This document shows, in pieces, positions 12,288 to 25,127 of a stretch of 64,000 nt of DNA. Origin of the DNA: Amorphophallus konjac (taxonomy: Eukaryota > Streptophyta > Magnoliopsida > Alismatales > Araceae); contig CM040124.1 in assembly GCA_022559845.1 (NCBI GenBank), positions 70,765,491 through 70,829,490 on the forward strand, given 5' to 3'. Made by a program: the position numbers and the translations under genes. The first letter of the stretch is position 1; each line of letters opens with the position of its first letter. The notes under the pieces were generated by a model. That model worked only from the letters and a program-made list of their open reading frames with translations, was not told where the DNA came from and ran no database searches.

Positions 12288-12949
12288 TGTAACGACCCAA
12301 GGTCTAGATACCGAGTCAAACTCGATACCATTCAGACGCTATGTCGGCACCCACGAGCTAGAAAGCTCAGAAGGGTTCAAATTGGTGTCATGGGAGTGTA
12401 CAAAAATCTAAAACAAATGTAGTAATTAAAGTGCCAAAATTAAAGTTTACATTTATAAACAGATTTATATAATTTACATAGATTCTAGTCCATATATACA
12501 AGTCCCAAAGGTACAGCTGAACAAAAGAAAAGTACAAAGCCTTGGGGCATACCCCAGTTGGCAGAAGCTGGCGACGCTAGGACTCTCGAGCGTTGCTCAA
12601 GGCCTCCGAACGATGAGGAGGCACACCAAACCTAAAAAGGAAAGGGGTGAACCTCATCTCATTGGCTTAGTAGGGGTCCCGCAGATCCCTGCCACAACAA
12701 AACGTAAAAAATAGAGTATCAAATAATAAGGCATAAAGAATAGTAAAGCATGAAGGATAGTAAGGTAGAAGGAATAGCACTGTAAACATAAAATAGTCAT
12801 GCTAAGCCACTAATTGCCAAAAGCCTGTACAACAATAGGATACCTCGAGTATCAAACATCAACCACGCTGAACTGAATTCTTGTAACCTAGGCTACAGAA
12901 GGTTGGACCACAATAACCTATCTTGGAGTATCTCTCTTGGAGTACAAAC
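12288..12949 (-). repeat. 5' LTR of element V, first part
   Basis: In plus orientation it starts TGTAACGACCC next to the PBS. It resembles the LTRs of Y and S3: a start of TGTNACGACC or TGTGACGGCC type, CCACGAGCTxxAAA in V and S3, and a conserved TCAGTAGGGGTC-like block near 12670 (53180 in S3, 23430 in Y). It is interrupted at 12950 by solo LTR Z and resumes at 33312. Confidence 0.75.
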
Positions 12950-15146
12950 TATAGCACCCCTAGAATTTTCTAGGATTTTTTGAGAATTAAATAAAATTAT
13001 TAAGTATTTAAAAAGGCTTAATGGGTTATTAAATGAATTACGGGTTAATTAAATTAATTTGAAGGCCCTATATTAACCAAAGGGTTAAGCCCACTTAAAC
13101 TAGGCCCATAAACCCAATTCTTAGGCTTTCAGGCCCAAGCCCACTTCTAGAGACGTAATTAGTGCTATTTTCAGATTTAAAATGTATAAATCGGCTAATT
13201 AGGGATAAATAGGGGATAAATAAGAAAAATCTGAATTTTTCGGATAAAACGTCAGAAGGCGGTCTATCGCGAGACCATGTTCTGATGAAGGCGGTTCATC
13301 CATGACCGCATTTAGCTTCCGAAAATGAGATCTGTAGAAGTGTGGAAAAATGGGATTTTTACCATCCCAATCGCCATGGATCGATGCTATCCAATGAGGG
13401 AATATGTCTAGGACTCTTAAGGGATCAAATTGACCCCTTCTAGAACTCCTATTTTGATCAAATCCCTCAGCCCTAGATCATTTCCTATAAATAGACCCTA
13501 ATTTCGTTCTGCCCTAACCCTAGTTTTGGAGCACGTGGTTCAAAGGTAAGACATTGTCATCTCCGATTAAGTCTTTAGAAGTTTTTGTTTTCTTTAGTTT
13601 TGTCTAACTCCTCTCTAAATTTCATGTTAGGAGATCAAGCCGTTGAGAAGTTAGAGGGTCTGGAAGTAGCTATTTCTCTACAAAACGTACAGGAACAAGC
13701 GTGTTCGCCCGACAAAGACCCGAGGTTTAGGGACCTTAGCAGAGGTAATTTCATAATCCGCCTTTAGAGTTAATTGTTCCCCTTTATGTCTCCTAACTTC
13801 CCTCCAAATTTTGTGACATTAGACTAAGCGGTTAAGGAGTTAGAAGGTCGAGAAGTTGTTGGTTCCACGTAGGACGCGCAGGAACGGGAGCGTACTTCTA
13901 GTCAGAAATTTGAACTCTAGGAGTAATCCCAGAGGTAGGTTATCTCACGATGGCTCAAACAATGTATTAGGAGTAAAAGCCCCATGTTTTCTCTTGATTC
14001 CATGCACTATACATGTCGAATTTCATGTTTTTCCCGGACTGCGCATTTGAGTTACCACTGCATGCATGTCCTTGCAACCTAATAGAAAATTTATTAACTT
14101 TGGCCAAATCCATGCACCCCATGCACTTATTTTGTTCTATCATGCTTAATCTCTTAGTTCTCTACGATTTCCATACATTTATTGCCCTAGTATAGGCCTT
14201 ACACCTACTGTTTTAGCTTCTGTCTGTTACAGATAGAAGGCGGTTCCACAGAAACCGCCATCTCCAAAAGGCGGTTGATGATTGACCACGTTGTCCATAA
14301 GGCGGTCCCAATCTGACCGCGTCCTAGTTTCTGTAACCAGACCGAACCTTGCTTAAATTCCATAATATCTATCATGCTTATTATGCCTTATTTCGTTTGT
14401 TTAGGTCTCTGATCATGTCATAATTCCATGTTTAGCTTGAGCATGTTTTACAAATCCCAATTTCATTATATGCTAATTTCATGCCAAAATCATATAGTCT
14501 TGTATTAAAGTTATTTTCATATGATTTGTGGACCGCGTTACATTGTTTTGATTGCTATTTTTACACGTTTCATTCTCGTCTTCAGTCTTTGTTAAGTACA
14601 TAGTGCATATCCTGGTATGTTGCTATTAGTTACACACGCACTATATAGGCACATCTCTTGGACTTGAGATCCTCTCCGTCGAATATTCCTTCTACCGGAC
14701 TAGGTGATCATGTTTCAAGGCCTCCGTAAGACTCCGCGATCCTGGGATTCCCACTAGGACGCCGAGCTAGTTGTACCCTAAAAGCCCAATGGTCTAGAAA
14801 GCAGTTTGTGAAACTCGCGTTTTTTGTGAACAGACCTGAACGCGGCCTTCAGGCGATCGCTACTTCAAGAAGGCGGTCCTGGCGCGACCGCGTTTTGGTT
14901 TCAGCACTCATTGCATCGACTCTTTCCTTCGTGCATCAACTCATCCTGAAGGTGATCTTGACTCGACCGCTACTTCAAGAAAATGGTCCTCACTTGACCG
15001 CGTTTTCCCAGATTGTGTCTAACCCGCGGTTTGACCAAAAGGGTTAACTCTACTATATTACTAAGTGGTCTTTTGAACATCTGGAGCCTACTACCTTATT
15101 CATCAAGACATTAATGAAAGATGGAACTTTATTAATGTACAGTTAT
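12950..15146 (+). repeat. Solo LTR Z, left part
   Basis: It starts TATAGCACCCC and is flanked on the left by CAAAC (12945-12949). Its TATA box is at 13486-13493. It aligns in block order with W1 and X LTRs, e.g. GGATTCCCACTAGGACGCCG near 14745. It is cut at 15146 by element X, whose target duplication GTTAT occupies 15142-15146. GGCGG-type inverted repeats occur at 13258-13318, 14239-14320 and 14840-15003. Confidence 0.85.
13486..13493 (+). promoter_or_regulatory. TATA box of solo LTR Z
   Basis: TATAAATAGACCCTAATTTCG aligns with the TATA region of W1 and X. It is about 535 bp from the LTR start. Confidence 0.6.
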
Positions 15147-18100
15147 TGTAGTGCCCTAAAATTTATATAAAAAATTTCTGAATTATTTTAAAATTTCCTA
15201 GAATTTATTAGGAATTAATCGCTTGATAATGGGATTTTAAGGCCCAACAAATGTTAAATAACTAATCCAGCTTTGATAATTGAAGCTCAATAGGTTCAAG
15301 GACCAAGCCCATTAAGTTTGGCTCATATTCTAGAAGGTTATTTAGCATACTCACGGATTTTAAGGATAAATATCATTTGTATAGATAATTATGTGGATAA
15401 ACAAATAAAAGAGTTTGAATTAGGTTGAATTCTACACACAGTGGATGTAGTGGTCTATCGTGCGACCGCCACATGCATGTAATGCACCAGCACTCGACCG
15501 TTACGCTCTGTAGGTTCTGTGAAGTGAAGAACAAGCAAAAAGATTGGATTTTTACTAGTCTATCACTTTGGGATCGAGATGAGAGGACTAGTAAACGTGT
15601 TAAGGACTCTCAGAAGTCGATCTACGCTTTAATAAGGACTCTAGAATTGATCTAATCCTCAAACCCTAGCCAAAACCCTATAAATACACCCTAGTTTTGA
15701 CCTGCGCAACCCCTACATTGGCTCGCGTGGAATCAAGATAAGGAGTCATAATTTTAGGTAAGTTCTTTAGAAGTTTTTGTTTATAATACTTTAGACTAAT
15801 AGTTCTCCAAATTTCATGCTAGGAGATCAAGTAACCAAGAGATAAAGGCTTCTAAAGTCGTTGATTCTGTCATAGCAGCCCACGATTCAGAGCAAAGGAC
15901 CACTGAAGATCAAGGAATTAGGAAGCCCAAACGAGGTAATTAAAGTTTGGTTCTTTAGAACTTTTTGTTCCCAATAGTATCATCTTCCTAACCTCCAAAT
16001 TTCACATCTTTAGGTCAAGAGGTTGGAGAGTTAGGGTAACGTGAAGTTACTGAAAAATCACAGGGAGAGAAGAACTAGGGCGACCCTTGAAGACTCAAAT
16101 TAGATGTTTAAAACCCAGTTAAGAGGTAGGTTATCTCATGAACGGTAATAACATATTGTTAGGGATAAAAGCCCTCTAGTTTATTTAGATTTCATGCATT
16201 GTGCTTCATGAATTTCATGTTTTAGGATTAGTCTATACATTCTTACATGCCTTCAACCCTAATTGAAGATAAAAAGCTATCTCTTGTTATTTCATTACTA
16301 CCTATGCATCTAGATAGCCTTTTTCTCATTTTGACATGATTAGAGTAGTTAGTCTATGGCATGTTTTAAACTATAGTTTTCTATAGTTTCTATTTTCTGT
16401 CAGCAGAGGACCTAACGGTCTATCGGAAGACCGCCAGGGACGTGTACCGGACTTACATTGACCGTCACACCCTCTGTGAACGACTGAAGGGTTCTGTGAA
16501 ATCTAACAGACCTAATCTAGACCGTTACCTTCCTGTGATGCGCCCAGACTAGTCCGTCACACAACACTGCATTCTAACAGAATCAAGATCGGTCCAATTA
16601 ATATATATGTATGCCTAGTTAATTAGATCTTAACCTGTTTTCATGATTTTAAGTTCCAGTACTGATGCATGTTAGAAATTTGCATACTTTAGAGTTATTT
16701 TAAAGCGTATGTTAACTTCATGCCAAAGCACTATAGTTTTGTATTAAAACCTTGATTTAGAAAGAGGATATTGATGAGTTTTATCATGATCTTATACCGT
16801 TACACATTCTCTATTATCTATAGAGTTAATTCTTTAAGTACATGGCATATATCCCGGTATATGTCCATTAGTTCACACTTTTACACTATAAGAACATATT
16901 CTTGAACATGAGGACCTATCTATTAGATATTCCTTCCAATGGATTTGGAAATCTTGTTTCAAGGCCTTCGTAATTCTCTGCGAGCCTAGGATTCTCACTA
17001 GGACGCCGAGTTGGTTGTACCATAAAAGCCCAGTTGTTAGAAACACTATTGATGTTTTCTGGTTCTAGATATGTAACGGATCCATATTAGACCGTCAGGC
17101 CTATCTAACAGTCCAAAATATGACCGTCACATTTACTAAGTCCATTCTATTGTTTCTGGATTTGGACCATTGTGACGGCCCAATAGTGGAGCGTTATGTT
17201 CATGTAACGGCCCAGTTATTGACCGTCACAGTTCTTAAGTACTTTAACTTGAGATTTGACCAAAGGGTTGATATTCTAAAGTTCCTAGATGAATTATTGA
17301 TGGTCTAGGAGTTGTCATATTATCCAAGAGACTTAATATAATGAATGAAAGATAAGGAATGTACCGTTATGCTGCCGATTTGTTTCTATGGCATAATATA
17401 GTTCTAATATGTTATTGAAATTCCTTGTTCCAATTAGAAGCATTCATTCATTGAATTATTGTTATCATGAACTTATTGAAATTGTACATTCTTGGCCATA
17501 TTGTTTACATGCGTGGAAGTAGCTTGATTTATACCTGAAGATGCGATCGAGCACTGATTGTGTTCAAGGGCTCTATACTAGTCTCCTCGGCTGATTATCA
17601 GAAACATACTGTAAACCATGGGGTATAATGCTACTGGCATCGCATTGCGCTGGGAGTACTTTCTTTATAAATAAGTGAAAATCAACGATACACGTACATG
17701 ACTTTCTTGCTTATTATATGATATTCCACATAAATTCACCAAATACTTGCTCATAAGCAAAAGATGTTTGGGTGATGAGTATGTGACTTATTAGTACATT
17801 CTTGTTCATGAAAGGGCATGCTACATTCTTACTAGTTCATACTTGCTCTTATTCTATCTTTAACGATCATCTTTGTTACTTTGGTTATTCGCTTGATTAT
17901 CGCATTTCGCATGATTTTACCTTATTCTTTAGAGATAAAATGTTAATTACTTAAATAGTACCTTCATGTTGATGCGAAGATACCTACTGGGCAAGTGTGC
18001 TCATTACCTATTTCTAATCTTTTTCAGGAGATGGAAGCGAGTCGGGATCGGATTCGGAATATTCAAATAACGGTTCCGAGAGTGAATAAAGAATGAGTGA

Positions 18101-18375
18101 AGACTTAGGAAGTCTACATTGTTTAGATTGAGTCTATGTAATTTTCTTATTTCTTGAGTCTAGTATGATGAAGAAAGTTGAACTAGTGATTGTATTTGAA
18201 TATTTGATTGATAATGTGAAATGAAAGTTGAAGTTTGAGTAGATATTGTGCAATTACATTTATGCGTGTGATTATCTTGCGCTCTGATCATTCTTGCTTG
18301 CAAGAGACTTACCATACCGACTGTTCACGTTCCTCGAGCTAGTCTTCCGCTGTAATAAAAGCTCGGGGCATGACA
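15147..18375 (+). repeat. 5' LTR of element X
   Basis: It starts TGTAGTGCCC and ends GGGGCATGACA, 3229 bp, collinear with 29077-32316. The TATA box is at 15679-15686. GGTC/GACC inverted repeats sit upstream (15452-15467) and in the transcribed part (16413-16434, 17073-17230). Their common flavour is TAACGG and CGTCAC, unlike the TAGCGG of W1 and AGGCGG of Z. Confidence 0.93.
15679..15686 (+). promoter_or_regulatory. TATA box of X 5' LTR
   Basis: TATAAATA follows CAAAACCC. The same box is at 29609-29616 in the 3' LTR. Confidence 0.65.
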
Positions 18376-18382
18376 GTTAAGT

Positions 18383-18395
18383 TGGTATCAGAGCC
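18383..18395 (+). other. Primer-binding site of element X (tRNA-Met)
   Basis: TGGTATCAGAGCC, complementary to the 3' end of initiator tRNA-Met, lies 7 bp after the LTR end. It is the usual primer for plant chromoviruses and it is intact. Confidence 0.93.
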
Positions 18396-18604
18396 TAAGT
18401 CTCAGGACTTAGGGGAAAGTGTCATGTCCTAGGATAAGTCCAAGATTAAGGACCCCTACCTATGAACTAAGGAAGAAATTTCCTCACCCATGCGAGAATT
18501 GGGTAGAGCCCAGGATGAGATAGTTAATTAGTTTAAGGTTAATCTCTTTCAAATTTCATGAGAATTAATAATTCGTTACTTCTCTCAGGTACCTCATTAT
18601 TACG

Positions 18605-19500
18605 ATGGCTCATCGCGTAGATTGGGCGGCATGCAACAAACGGTTGCCGGTCTTACTCAGGCATTACAAACCATGATACAAGGTGGCGCAGGGGCGAGGG
18701 TTGGTGACTTGCATCGTAATTTTCAGAGCTTAAACCCTCTGCATTTCTACAATTCTTCTAATCCAGATGAGGCAGAAAACTGGATAGATGAAATGAATCG
18801 TATCTTCGATGTTATTCAGTGTACAGATCAGGAAAAGGTGCATCTTGCAACCTTTCAACTTAATAAAGATGCACGCACATGGTGGAAGTCGATTCCGACA
18901 CCTCCGGCCGATGCACCTCATACATGGGATGATTTTCTCACTCTGTTCCATGCCAAGTACCTTTCTGAGCATGTAAAAGAAAGGAAGGCTATGGAGTTAA
19001 TCTCTCTTCATTAGGGAATGATGACAGTCGCGGAATATGAACTTCAATTCTCCAGACTAGCACCCTATGCACTGCATTTAATCAGTACCGATTTATTGAA
19101 GGCTAATCGGTTTATGGACGGGTTACGACCCGATTTCATTCAGCAGCTTGGGACCCAAAACATCCGTACCTATGCGGAGATGGTCCAGCGGGCATATTTA
19201 TGTGAAAGGACCTTAGAAAAGGTCGAGAAATTAAAAGGAAAAGGAGAAGCGTCTAGCCGATGATCTGATCGGCATTATAAGAAAGAAAAATTCAGCATCA
19301 CGGAACCCCACAAAAGCCGTGATAGTAAGAAAAGATCCAGGAACGGGGATGGTGGAAGTTCCCAGAAAAAGAAGAAAGTCAAGGAGGAGAAGGAGCAAGT
19401 CGCCACGACTTGCACTTTTTGCGAAAAGTTCGGCCATTCGGCTGAAGAGTGTTGGAAGCACCTTGGTGCTTGTTTACGTTGTGGAAGCAGGGAGTACCGT
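18605..19500 (+). pseudogene. gag: gag of element X (broken)
   Basis: The likely start is the ATG at 18605, but the conserved part reads in another frame from about 18622, so there is an early frameshift. The gag domain covers 18700-19260 and includes FYNSSNPDEAENWIDEMNRI, DARTWWKSI and AKYLSEHVKERKAMEL. An in-frame TAG stops it at 19012-19014 (SLH*GMMTVAEYE) and a TGA at about 19261. After a frameshift a zinc knuckle follows (CTFCEKFGHSAEEC, near 19409-19450), then a second one with Tyr in place of His (CLRCGSREYRMSDC). The protein would form the virus-like particle and bind the RNA. Three lesions make it non-functional as annotated. Confidence 0.85.
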
Positions 19501-20094
19501 ATGTCGGATTGCCCCCTTATGAAAGATCAATCGTTCGGCAGTGGACGTAGGAGGCAGGCTCGCCTCAATGTTGTTCTAGAAGAAGAAGAAGCGCCCAGGG
19601 ATGGTGGACTTATGGAAGGTACCCTTCAAATTTGTTCCCATCCTGTATTTGAGCTATTTGATACTGGTGCCTCTCATTCTTTTATCTCCACTACTTTTAC
19701 AAAAACAATACCAATTGCATCAGTTCCCCTACCTTCAGATCTTGCTATTACTACACCCTTAGGTTCTGGAACAAAGCTTACCAAGTATTAAACTGACAGT
19801 GAGGTGATAGTAGAAAGTCACAATCTCCTCATAAACTTAGTATGTCTTGACATGAAAGGTTATGATGCCATTTTAGGGGTAGATTGGCTTATAGATCATG
19901 ATGTTGATATTAACTGCCGAAATAGGATTATATCCTTCCGAAAACCCGATCTTCCAAGATTTTCCTTCCTTAGCATCAAGTATAGGAAGCATCCCACTAT
20001 CATTACCTCTCTTCACGCTTGTAAACTTATCTCGCGAGGATGTGAAGCTTTTCTTGCTTCTGTCATTGTTATCGAATCTAAGGAATCATCCTAG
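19501..20094 (+). pseudogene. Aspartic protease of element X (broken)
   Basis: The motif LFDTGASHSFI carries the catalytic Asp of the retropepsin-like fold. After an in-frame TAA (19789-19791) the same frame continues with MKGYDAILGVDWL, the conserved second half of plant gypsy proteases (usually Y.vILGMDWL). It would process the Gag-Pol polyprotein. It sits between gag and reverse transcriptase as expected. A single stop separates the two halves. Confidence 0.85.
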
Positions 20095-20940
20095 CAAATA
20101 TTCCTATTATAAATGAGTTCCCAGATGTATTCCCATCCGAATTACCTAGTTTACCACCCAAGAGAGAAGTGAACTTCACTATTGAACTCATTCCAAGAGC
20201 AGCCCCTGTTTCTATAGCCCCTTACAGGATGTCCCCCACGGAACTGAAGGAACTAAAGAGGCAGTTGCATGAATTATTAGATAAGGACTTCATTAGACCT
20301 AGCACATCCCTCTGGGGTGCGTCGGTTCTATTTGTTAAGAAGAAGGATGGCTCTCTCATGCTATGCATAGACTAGCGGCGATTGAATCAACTTACAATCA
20401 AAAACAAGTATCCGTTGCCGCGTATTGATGAGCTCTTCGATCAGCTTTCGGGAGCAGAATATTTCTCCAAGATAGACATCAGATCAGGTTATCATCAGCT
20501 TAGAATTAAAGAAGGAGACATTTATAAATCGACTTTTCGAAGTCGTTATGGCCACTATGAATTCATGGTAATGCCGTTTGGGTTGACAAATGCCCTAGCA
20601 ACATTTATGCAGCTTATGAATAGTGTTTTCCAGCCATATCTGGACCAGTTCATTGGTGTCTTCATTGATGACATCATGATATATTCCAAGACAAAAGAGG
20701 AACACGAAGAACATCTGAGAATAGCTTTGCAAACACTTAGAGAACATAAGCTTTATGCTAAGCTTAACAAGTGTGAGTTCTGACTCAAAGAAGTTTCATT
20801 CCTAGGCCACATTATTTCAAAAGAAGGTATCGTTGTGGATCCCTCTAAAGTAGAAGCTGTCAGAAATTGGAGCCGGCCAACGACTGTATCAGAAGTTAGA
20901 GTTTTCTGGGTCTAGCTGGTCTCAAAAATTACAGTTCCTT
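20095..20940 (+). pseudogene. pol: Reverse transcriptase of element X (broken)
   Basis: Plant Ty3/gypsy reverse transcriptase begins with [17 protein letters not shown] near 20110. It continues through [30 protein letters not shown], an in-frame TAG (20373-20375), [48 protein letters not shown] and the catalytic [10 protein letters not shown]. Both aspartates of the active-site pair are present. A TGA at 20781-20783 breaks CEF*LKEVSFLGHIIS. The end (about 20900-20940) has lost part of the connection region, so the FLGLAGYYRRF-type motif is missing. It would copy element RNA into DNA. Confidence 0.88.
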
Positions 20941-20984
20941 TAACTAGACTCACAAGAAAAGAAAATCGTTTTGTCAGGTCAGAG

Positions 20985-21410
20985 GAATGTGAAAAGAATT
21001 TTTAAATTTTTAAGAATCACCTTACTACAGCTCCTATTTTAGCACTACCGGTAGAAGGTGGTGGATTTGAAGTATATACGGATGCATCTAGCATTGGCTT
21101 AGGGTGCGTCCTCATGCAAAATGGAAAGGTAATCTGTTATTCTTCAAGACAATTGAAACATCACGAAGAATATTATCCTGTGCATGATTTGGAATTGACA
21201 GCTGTTATTTTTGCCTTAAAAATTTGGCGTCATTATCTCTATGGAGAGAAATTCATGGTCACTCGTACCACAAAAGCTTGATATACTTATTCTCTCAAAA
21301 GGATCTCAATATGAGGCAGAGGAGATGGTTAGAATATCTCAAAGACTTTGATTTTGCTATTCAATATCATCCTGGCAAGGCTAATGCGGTAACAGATGCA
21401 CTCGGCAGAA
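20985..21410 (+). pseudogene. pol: RNase H of element X (broken)
   Basis: The sequence [20 protein letters not shown] contains the first catalytic Asp and [20 protein letters not shown] the Glu. After a frameshift near 21240 the frame resumes with RRWLEYLKDFDFAIQYHPGK and ANAVTDALGRK, the final Asp motif (normally N.VADALSR). It would remove the RNA strand of the hybrid. One frameshift and a degenerate last motif. Confidence 0.82.
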
Positions 21411-22409
21411 AACCAATGGGTATGCTATCAAATCTTATGATTAGTATGACTAATCTTATTCCTCAATTTGCTCAGATGAACTTAGATATTGACATAAAGG
21501 AAGAGGATTGTTTCATGGCTAATATCCAAGCTCAACCTACATTGATAGAGGATTTGGTCAAGCTGCAGAATGTTGATCCCGTGTTACGCGAAATTAAATC
21601 CAACATAGAACAGAGGCCGGATTTCTCTATTTCCAATGACGGAAGATTGCTATTTAAGGGCCGAGTGTGTGTACCAGATCATGAGGATACGAAGAAACTG
21701 ATCCTAGAAGAAATACATAAGTCCAAGTACACCATTCATCTAGGTGGTACAAAAATGTATCAAGATCTCAAAAGAAATTTCTGGTGGCCCAATATGAAGA
21801 GAGAAATAGCTGATTTCGTGTCCCGCTGTCTCACTTGTCAACAAGTAAAGGCAGAACATTTTAGACCCGCAGGTAAGTTACACCCCTTGGATATTTCCGA
21901 ATGGAAATGGGAGAGTATAAGAATGGATTTCATCATGGGTTTCCCTAAGACCAAAGGAGGACACGATGGTATATGGTTAATCATAGATCGATTGACTAAG
22001 TCTGCACACTTCATACCAATTAAAAGTCGATGGTCGGTGGATATTCTAGCAGCATTATACATAAAAGAAATTGTCAAATGTTCCTATCACTATTATATCT
22101 GATAGAGATCCTCGATTCACATCACAGTTCTGGAAGGGCCTACAACATTCACTAGGGACTAGATTGAATTTTAGCACAGCGTTTCATCCACAAACTGATG
22201 ATCAGACTGAAAGAACAAATCAAGTGGTAGAAGATATGCTCAGGGCTTGTGCTATTGACTTTGGAGGAAGTTGGCATGATCACTTGCCTCTGGTGAAATT
22301 TACATACAAAAACAGTTATCAAGCCAGCATACAGATGGCACCCTTTGAAGCTTTATATGGGAAAAGTTGTAGATCACCAATATGTTGTAATGAAATAGGG
22401 GAAAGGTAA
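21411..22409 (+). pseudogene. pol: Integrase core of element X (broken)
   Basis: The zinc-binding region reads HKSKYTIHLGGTKMYQDLK, NFWWPNMKREIADFVSRC and CLTCQQVKAEH. The catalytic core follows: WESIRMDFIMGFPKTKGG (first Asp), IIDRLTKSAHFIPIK, a frameshift near 22075, [15 protein letters not shown] (second Asp), [20 protein letters not shown] (Glu) and [14 protein letters not shown]. All three DDE residues are present, although in two frames. It would insert the new DNA copy. The lost bases fall at the usual RLHGVP motif. Confidence 0.87.
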
Positions 22410-22429
22410 TTTCTAGGCCCCGATATTAT

Positions 22430-22942
22430 CAGGGATTCTTCAGAGAAAATCAAGCTCATTCAGGAAAGATTACAAATGACACAAGATAGGCAAAGGTCTT
22501 ATGTTGATAATAGAAGGCGCGACTTGGAATTTCAGGTAGGAGATCATGCATATCTGAAGATTTCTCCGGGTCGTGGTATTCGAAGATTTGGCATCAAAGG
22601 CAAGCTAACTCCAAGATTCATAGGCCCGTTTGAAATTCTCGAAAGGGTCGGTGAAGTGACTTATAGATTGGCTTTACCTCCACAATTAGCAGGAGTTCAT
22701 GACGTATCTTACGTCTCGATGCTGAAGAAGTATGTATATGATCCTTGCCATGTCATCACTTACGACAATTTGGAGATTAAGAAAGATTTGACATACGAAT
22801 AAAAACCAATCAGAATACTTGAACGGGAAGTACGTCAACTTCGGAACAACACTATACCCGTGGTTAAAATCCAGTGGACAAAGTCAGGGGAGACATGGGA
22901 AAATCGAAGAAGTTATGTGCAAAAGATTCCCAAAATTATTTG
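22430..22942 (+). pseudogene. pol: Integrase C-terminus with chromodomain-like end
   Basis: The usual GPF-like segment is present: DRQRSYVDNRRRDLEFQVGD, then RGIRRFGIKGKLTPRFIGPF, EILERVGEVTYRLALPP and LAGVHDVSYVSMLKKY. An in-frame TAA (22800-22802) is followed by PIRILEREVRQLRNNTIPVV and KIQWTKSGETWE, which resembles the C-terminal chromodomain of Tekay-type elements. It is thought to guide insertion into heterochromatin, consistent with an element living in nested repeats. The stop removes the chromodomain from the polyprotein. Confidence 0.8.
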
Positions 22943-22998
22943 AATGTAAGTACACTCTCCACAATCCATACATTTGAATTTGGGGACCAAATTCTTCT

Positions 22999-23011
22999 AA
23001 GTGGGGGAGGG
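22999..23011 (+). other. Polypurine tract of element X
   Basis: AAGTGGGGGAGGGTG-type tract directly before the 3' LTR start TGTAG. It primes plus-strand synthesis. Element Y starts five bases later. Confidence 0.85.
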
Positions 23012-23016
23012 TGTAG

Positions 23017-25127
23017 TGTGACGGCCTAGAGCTCCGGATAGCGATATACCGATAGTATCGATACACCGATACCAAGAACTGGGGATGCACCCAAGAGGCT
23101 GATGAGGCCCCCGAAGGGTTAGTGGAGTTTGCTGAGGAGTTGCATAACGAATTGAGACCGTAGGCGCGCAATATTAATTAGAATAGCAATTAATAAATAA
23201 GTGCGGAAGCAATTTAAAATATCAGAGTGGTAAAATATATAAAATAGTCCAGATTCACAAATAACAAAGGTCCATTGCACAACTACACGGGGCATACCCC
23301 GGCTCAAAAGAACAAAAGACAAACCAACACAGCTGGCACTCTAACGACGCTCGGCACAACCACGAGAAGGACCGGCGGACGACTAGGGTGGCTCACCTGA
23401 AAGAAGGAAGGGTGAGTCACAGCCAGACTCAGTAGGAGTCACGCGGATCCCTACCTCAAACTAAGCAGACAAGCAGGCGAATATAAAAGCAATTAGAGCA
23501 TGCATTTAAACAATAACCAGGCAAGTGCACAATTTAATAAACAAATGATAATCACAGGAAATAGCGTCAGGAGCTAAATCTACCAACAGAATAAACCATC
23601 ACTGACCAAGTGAAGTGAGAGAAGGAACAACCCACTAGAAGGACAAGACCAGACGCGTCCCCTGACGACTTACACTGCGTCTCGGCAACTCGCAAGTCTG
23701 GCTCACGACAAGCGAGAGGCGTAACAGGACCAAACCAAGTACTAGTCAGAGCGACACTCGTCAGTGCCTGTCCAAGTCTTTGACCACGTGTGCACACACT
23801 GACTCCTGCCTAGAGCCATGCCTCTAGCTAGTTCCCCCCCCCCCCCGTTGGACGTAACGGTAACCGCAGGGGCCCACGGTAACTAGCTTACAAACCGTGC
23901 AATGGGAACACCCCTCCACCTCTCCAGGGTGAGACGACAGCTCAGTCGCTGGGCTACGACTAGTGGTTCCATCACAAGGAAGTGGAAGCAACTCTATTGG
24001 AATCTATTAAATACGGCGCATGCATAACTTAGAAAACATTAAAGAATGAATGGGTAACTTTGAAAACCCCAGGGGATGTAACGGTCTACTGCCACCGCGT
24101 CACAGTGGTGTGACGGTCGAGGGGTAGTGCGTTACATGAACTGTAACGCGCCCCCACACAGCCGTTACAGCCACCCGTGACGAAAAACACCCACGGTCAA
24201 ATGGGACATAACACGCTCGCGGAGGCGCGTTACGGCGCCCTGGCGGCCGCCCGATAGACCGTCAAGCCAACCGCCTGACCGGGTCAACGAAAACCAACAG
24301 GAGTGTAACGGTCAGGGGCCTGACCGTTACACACACTGTGACGCCCCCTCGCAGGGCCGTTACAGTGCTGTAACGCGTCCCGTGAGGGCCGTTACGCGTG
24401 TGACGGTTCCTGGTAGGACCGTCACACCGACTGGGTGCTAAAATCGAGCCGCTTAAAACCAAGCCCTCTCCCGGTCGAGCTGGATCGACGGGGAAACGCA
24501 GAAAAACTATAAAACCTACCAAACCATGACATTCTACAACTAAAGAATGCATCAAAACATAAAAACAATGCCCATGGAGTGATTTTCAAGGATTTAGCCT
24601 AAATTACCCTAACATGGAATTTTGCATGGAAATTGAAGAAAACAACGTCGGATGGGCGTGCATGCTATGCCGATGCGATCCTAGCGAGACGAGGATTCCA
24701 TCCCCCTACCTCAATCGCGACGAAAACTGAGTTTGGGCCACATGCAAGCAAAGGGTCGTCGCGGCTCCTCTCGCCCCGTCTCACCTCCACGCCCTACGAA
24801 TCGCGACGAGGTCAGCACCTACGCGTTCCTTGCGACGAGCCGATTCCAAAGACACCTCCCGCGCCTCGATCCGCGGCCGTCCGGACCGAAACCAAGAGAG
24901 TGGGAGAGGAGGGATCGTGAGAGGGAGAGCGGGTGAGAGAGAACGAGTGAGGGAGAGAGAGAATTCGGTGGGGAGAGATATATATATATATATATAATCC
25001 AATAAATCTATAACTAATTCAAATAATTACCAGAAATAGCCTTAAAAATCCACAAAAATAGCCGAAATTCACGTAATAAAATCTAGATCCGAACCACTAA
25101 GAATCCGCCTAAGACACGGGTCTTACA
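23017..25127 (-). repeat. 3' LTR of element Y
   Basis: In plus orientation it reads TGTGACGGCC to CGGGTCTTACA, 2111 bp, collinear with 26938-29076. It contains a perfect hairpin with 12-bp arms (GTAACGGTCAGG at 24305-24316 and CCTGACCGTTAC at 24319-24330). A second has 8-bp arms (GTGACGGT 24400-24407, ACCGTCAC 24418-24425), and a GTATCGATAC palindrome lies near the terminus (23055-23064). Confidence 0.92.

Noticed and set aside
17120..17308. 62-codon frame repeated at 31038-31238
   Set aside because: It is present twice only because both LTRs of element X contain it.
24633..24920. 95-codon frame conserved with 28553-28840
   Set aside because: The conservation is explained by the two positions being the two LTRs of element Y. 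Frame differences are not biased to third positions by eye.
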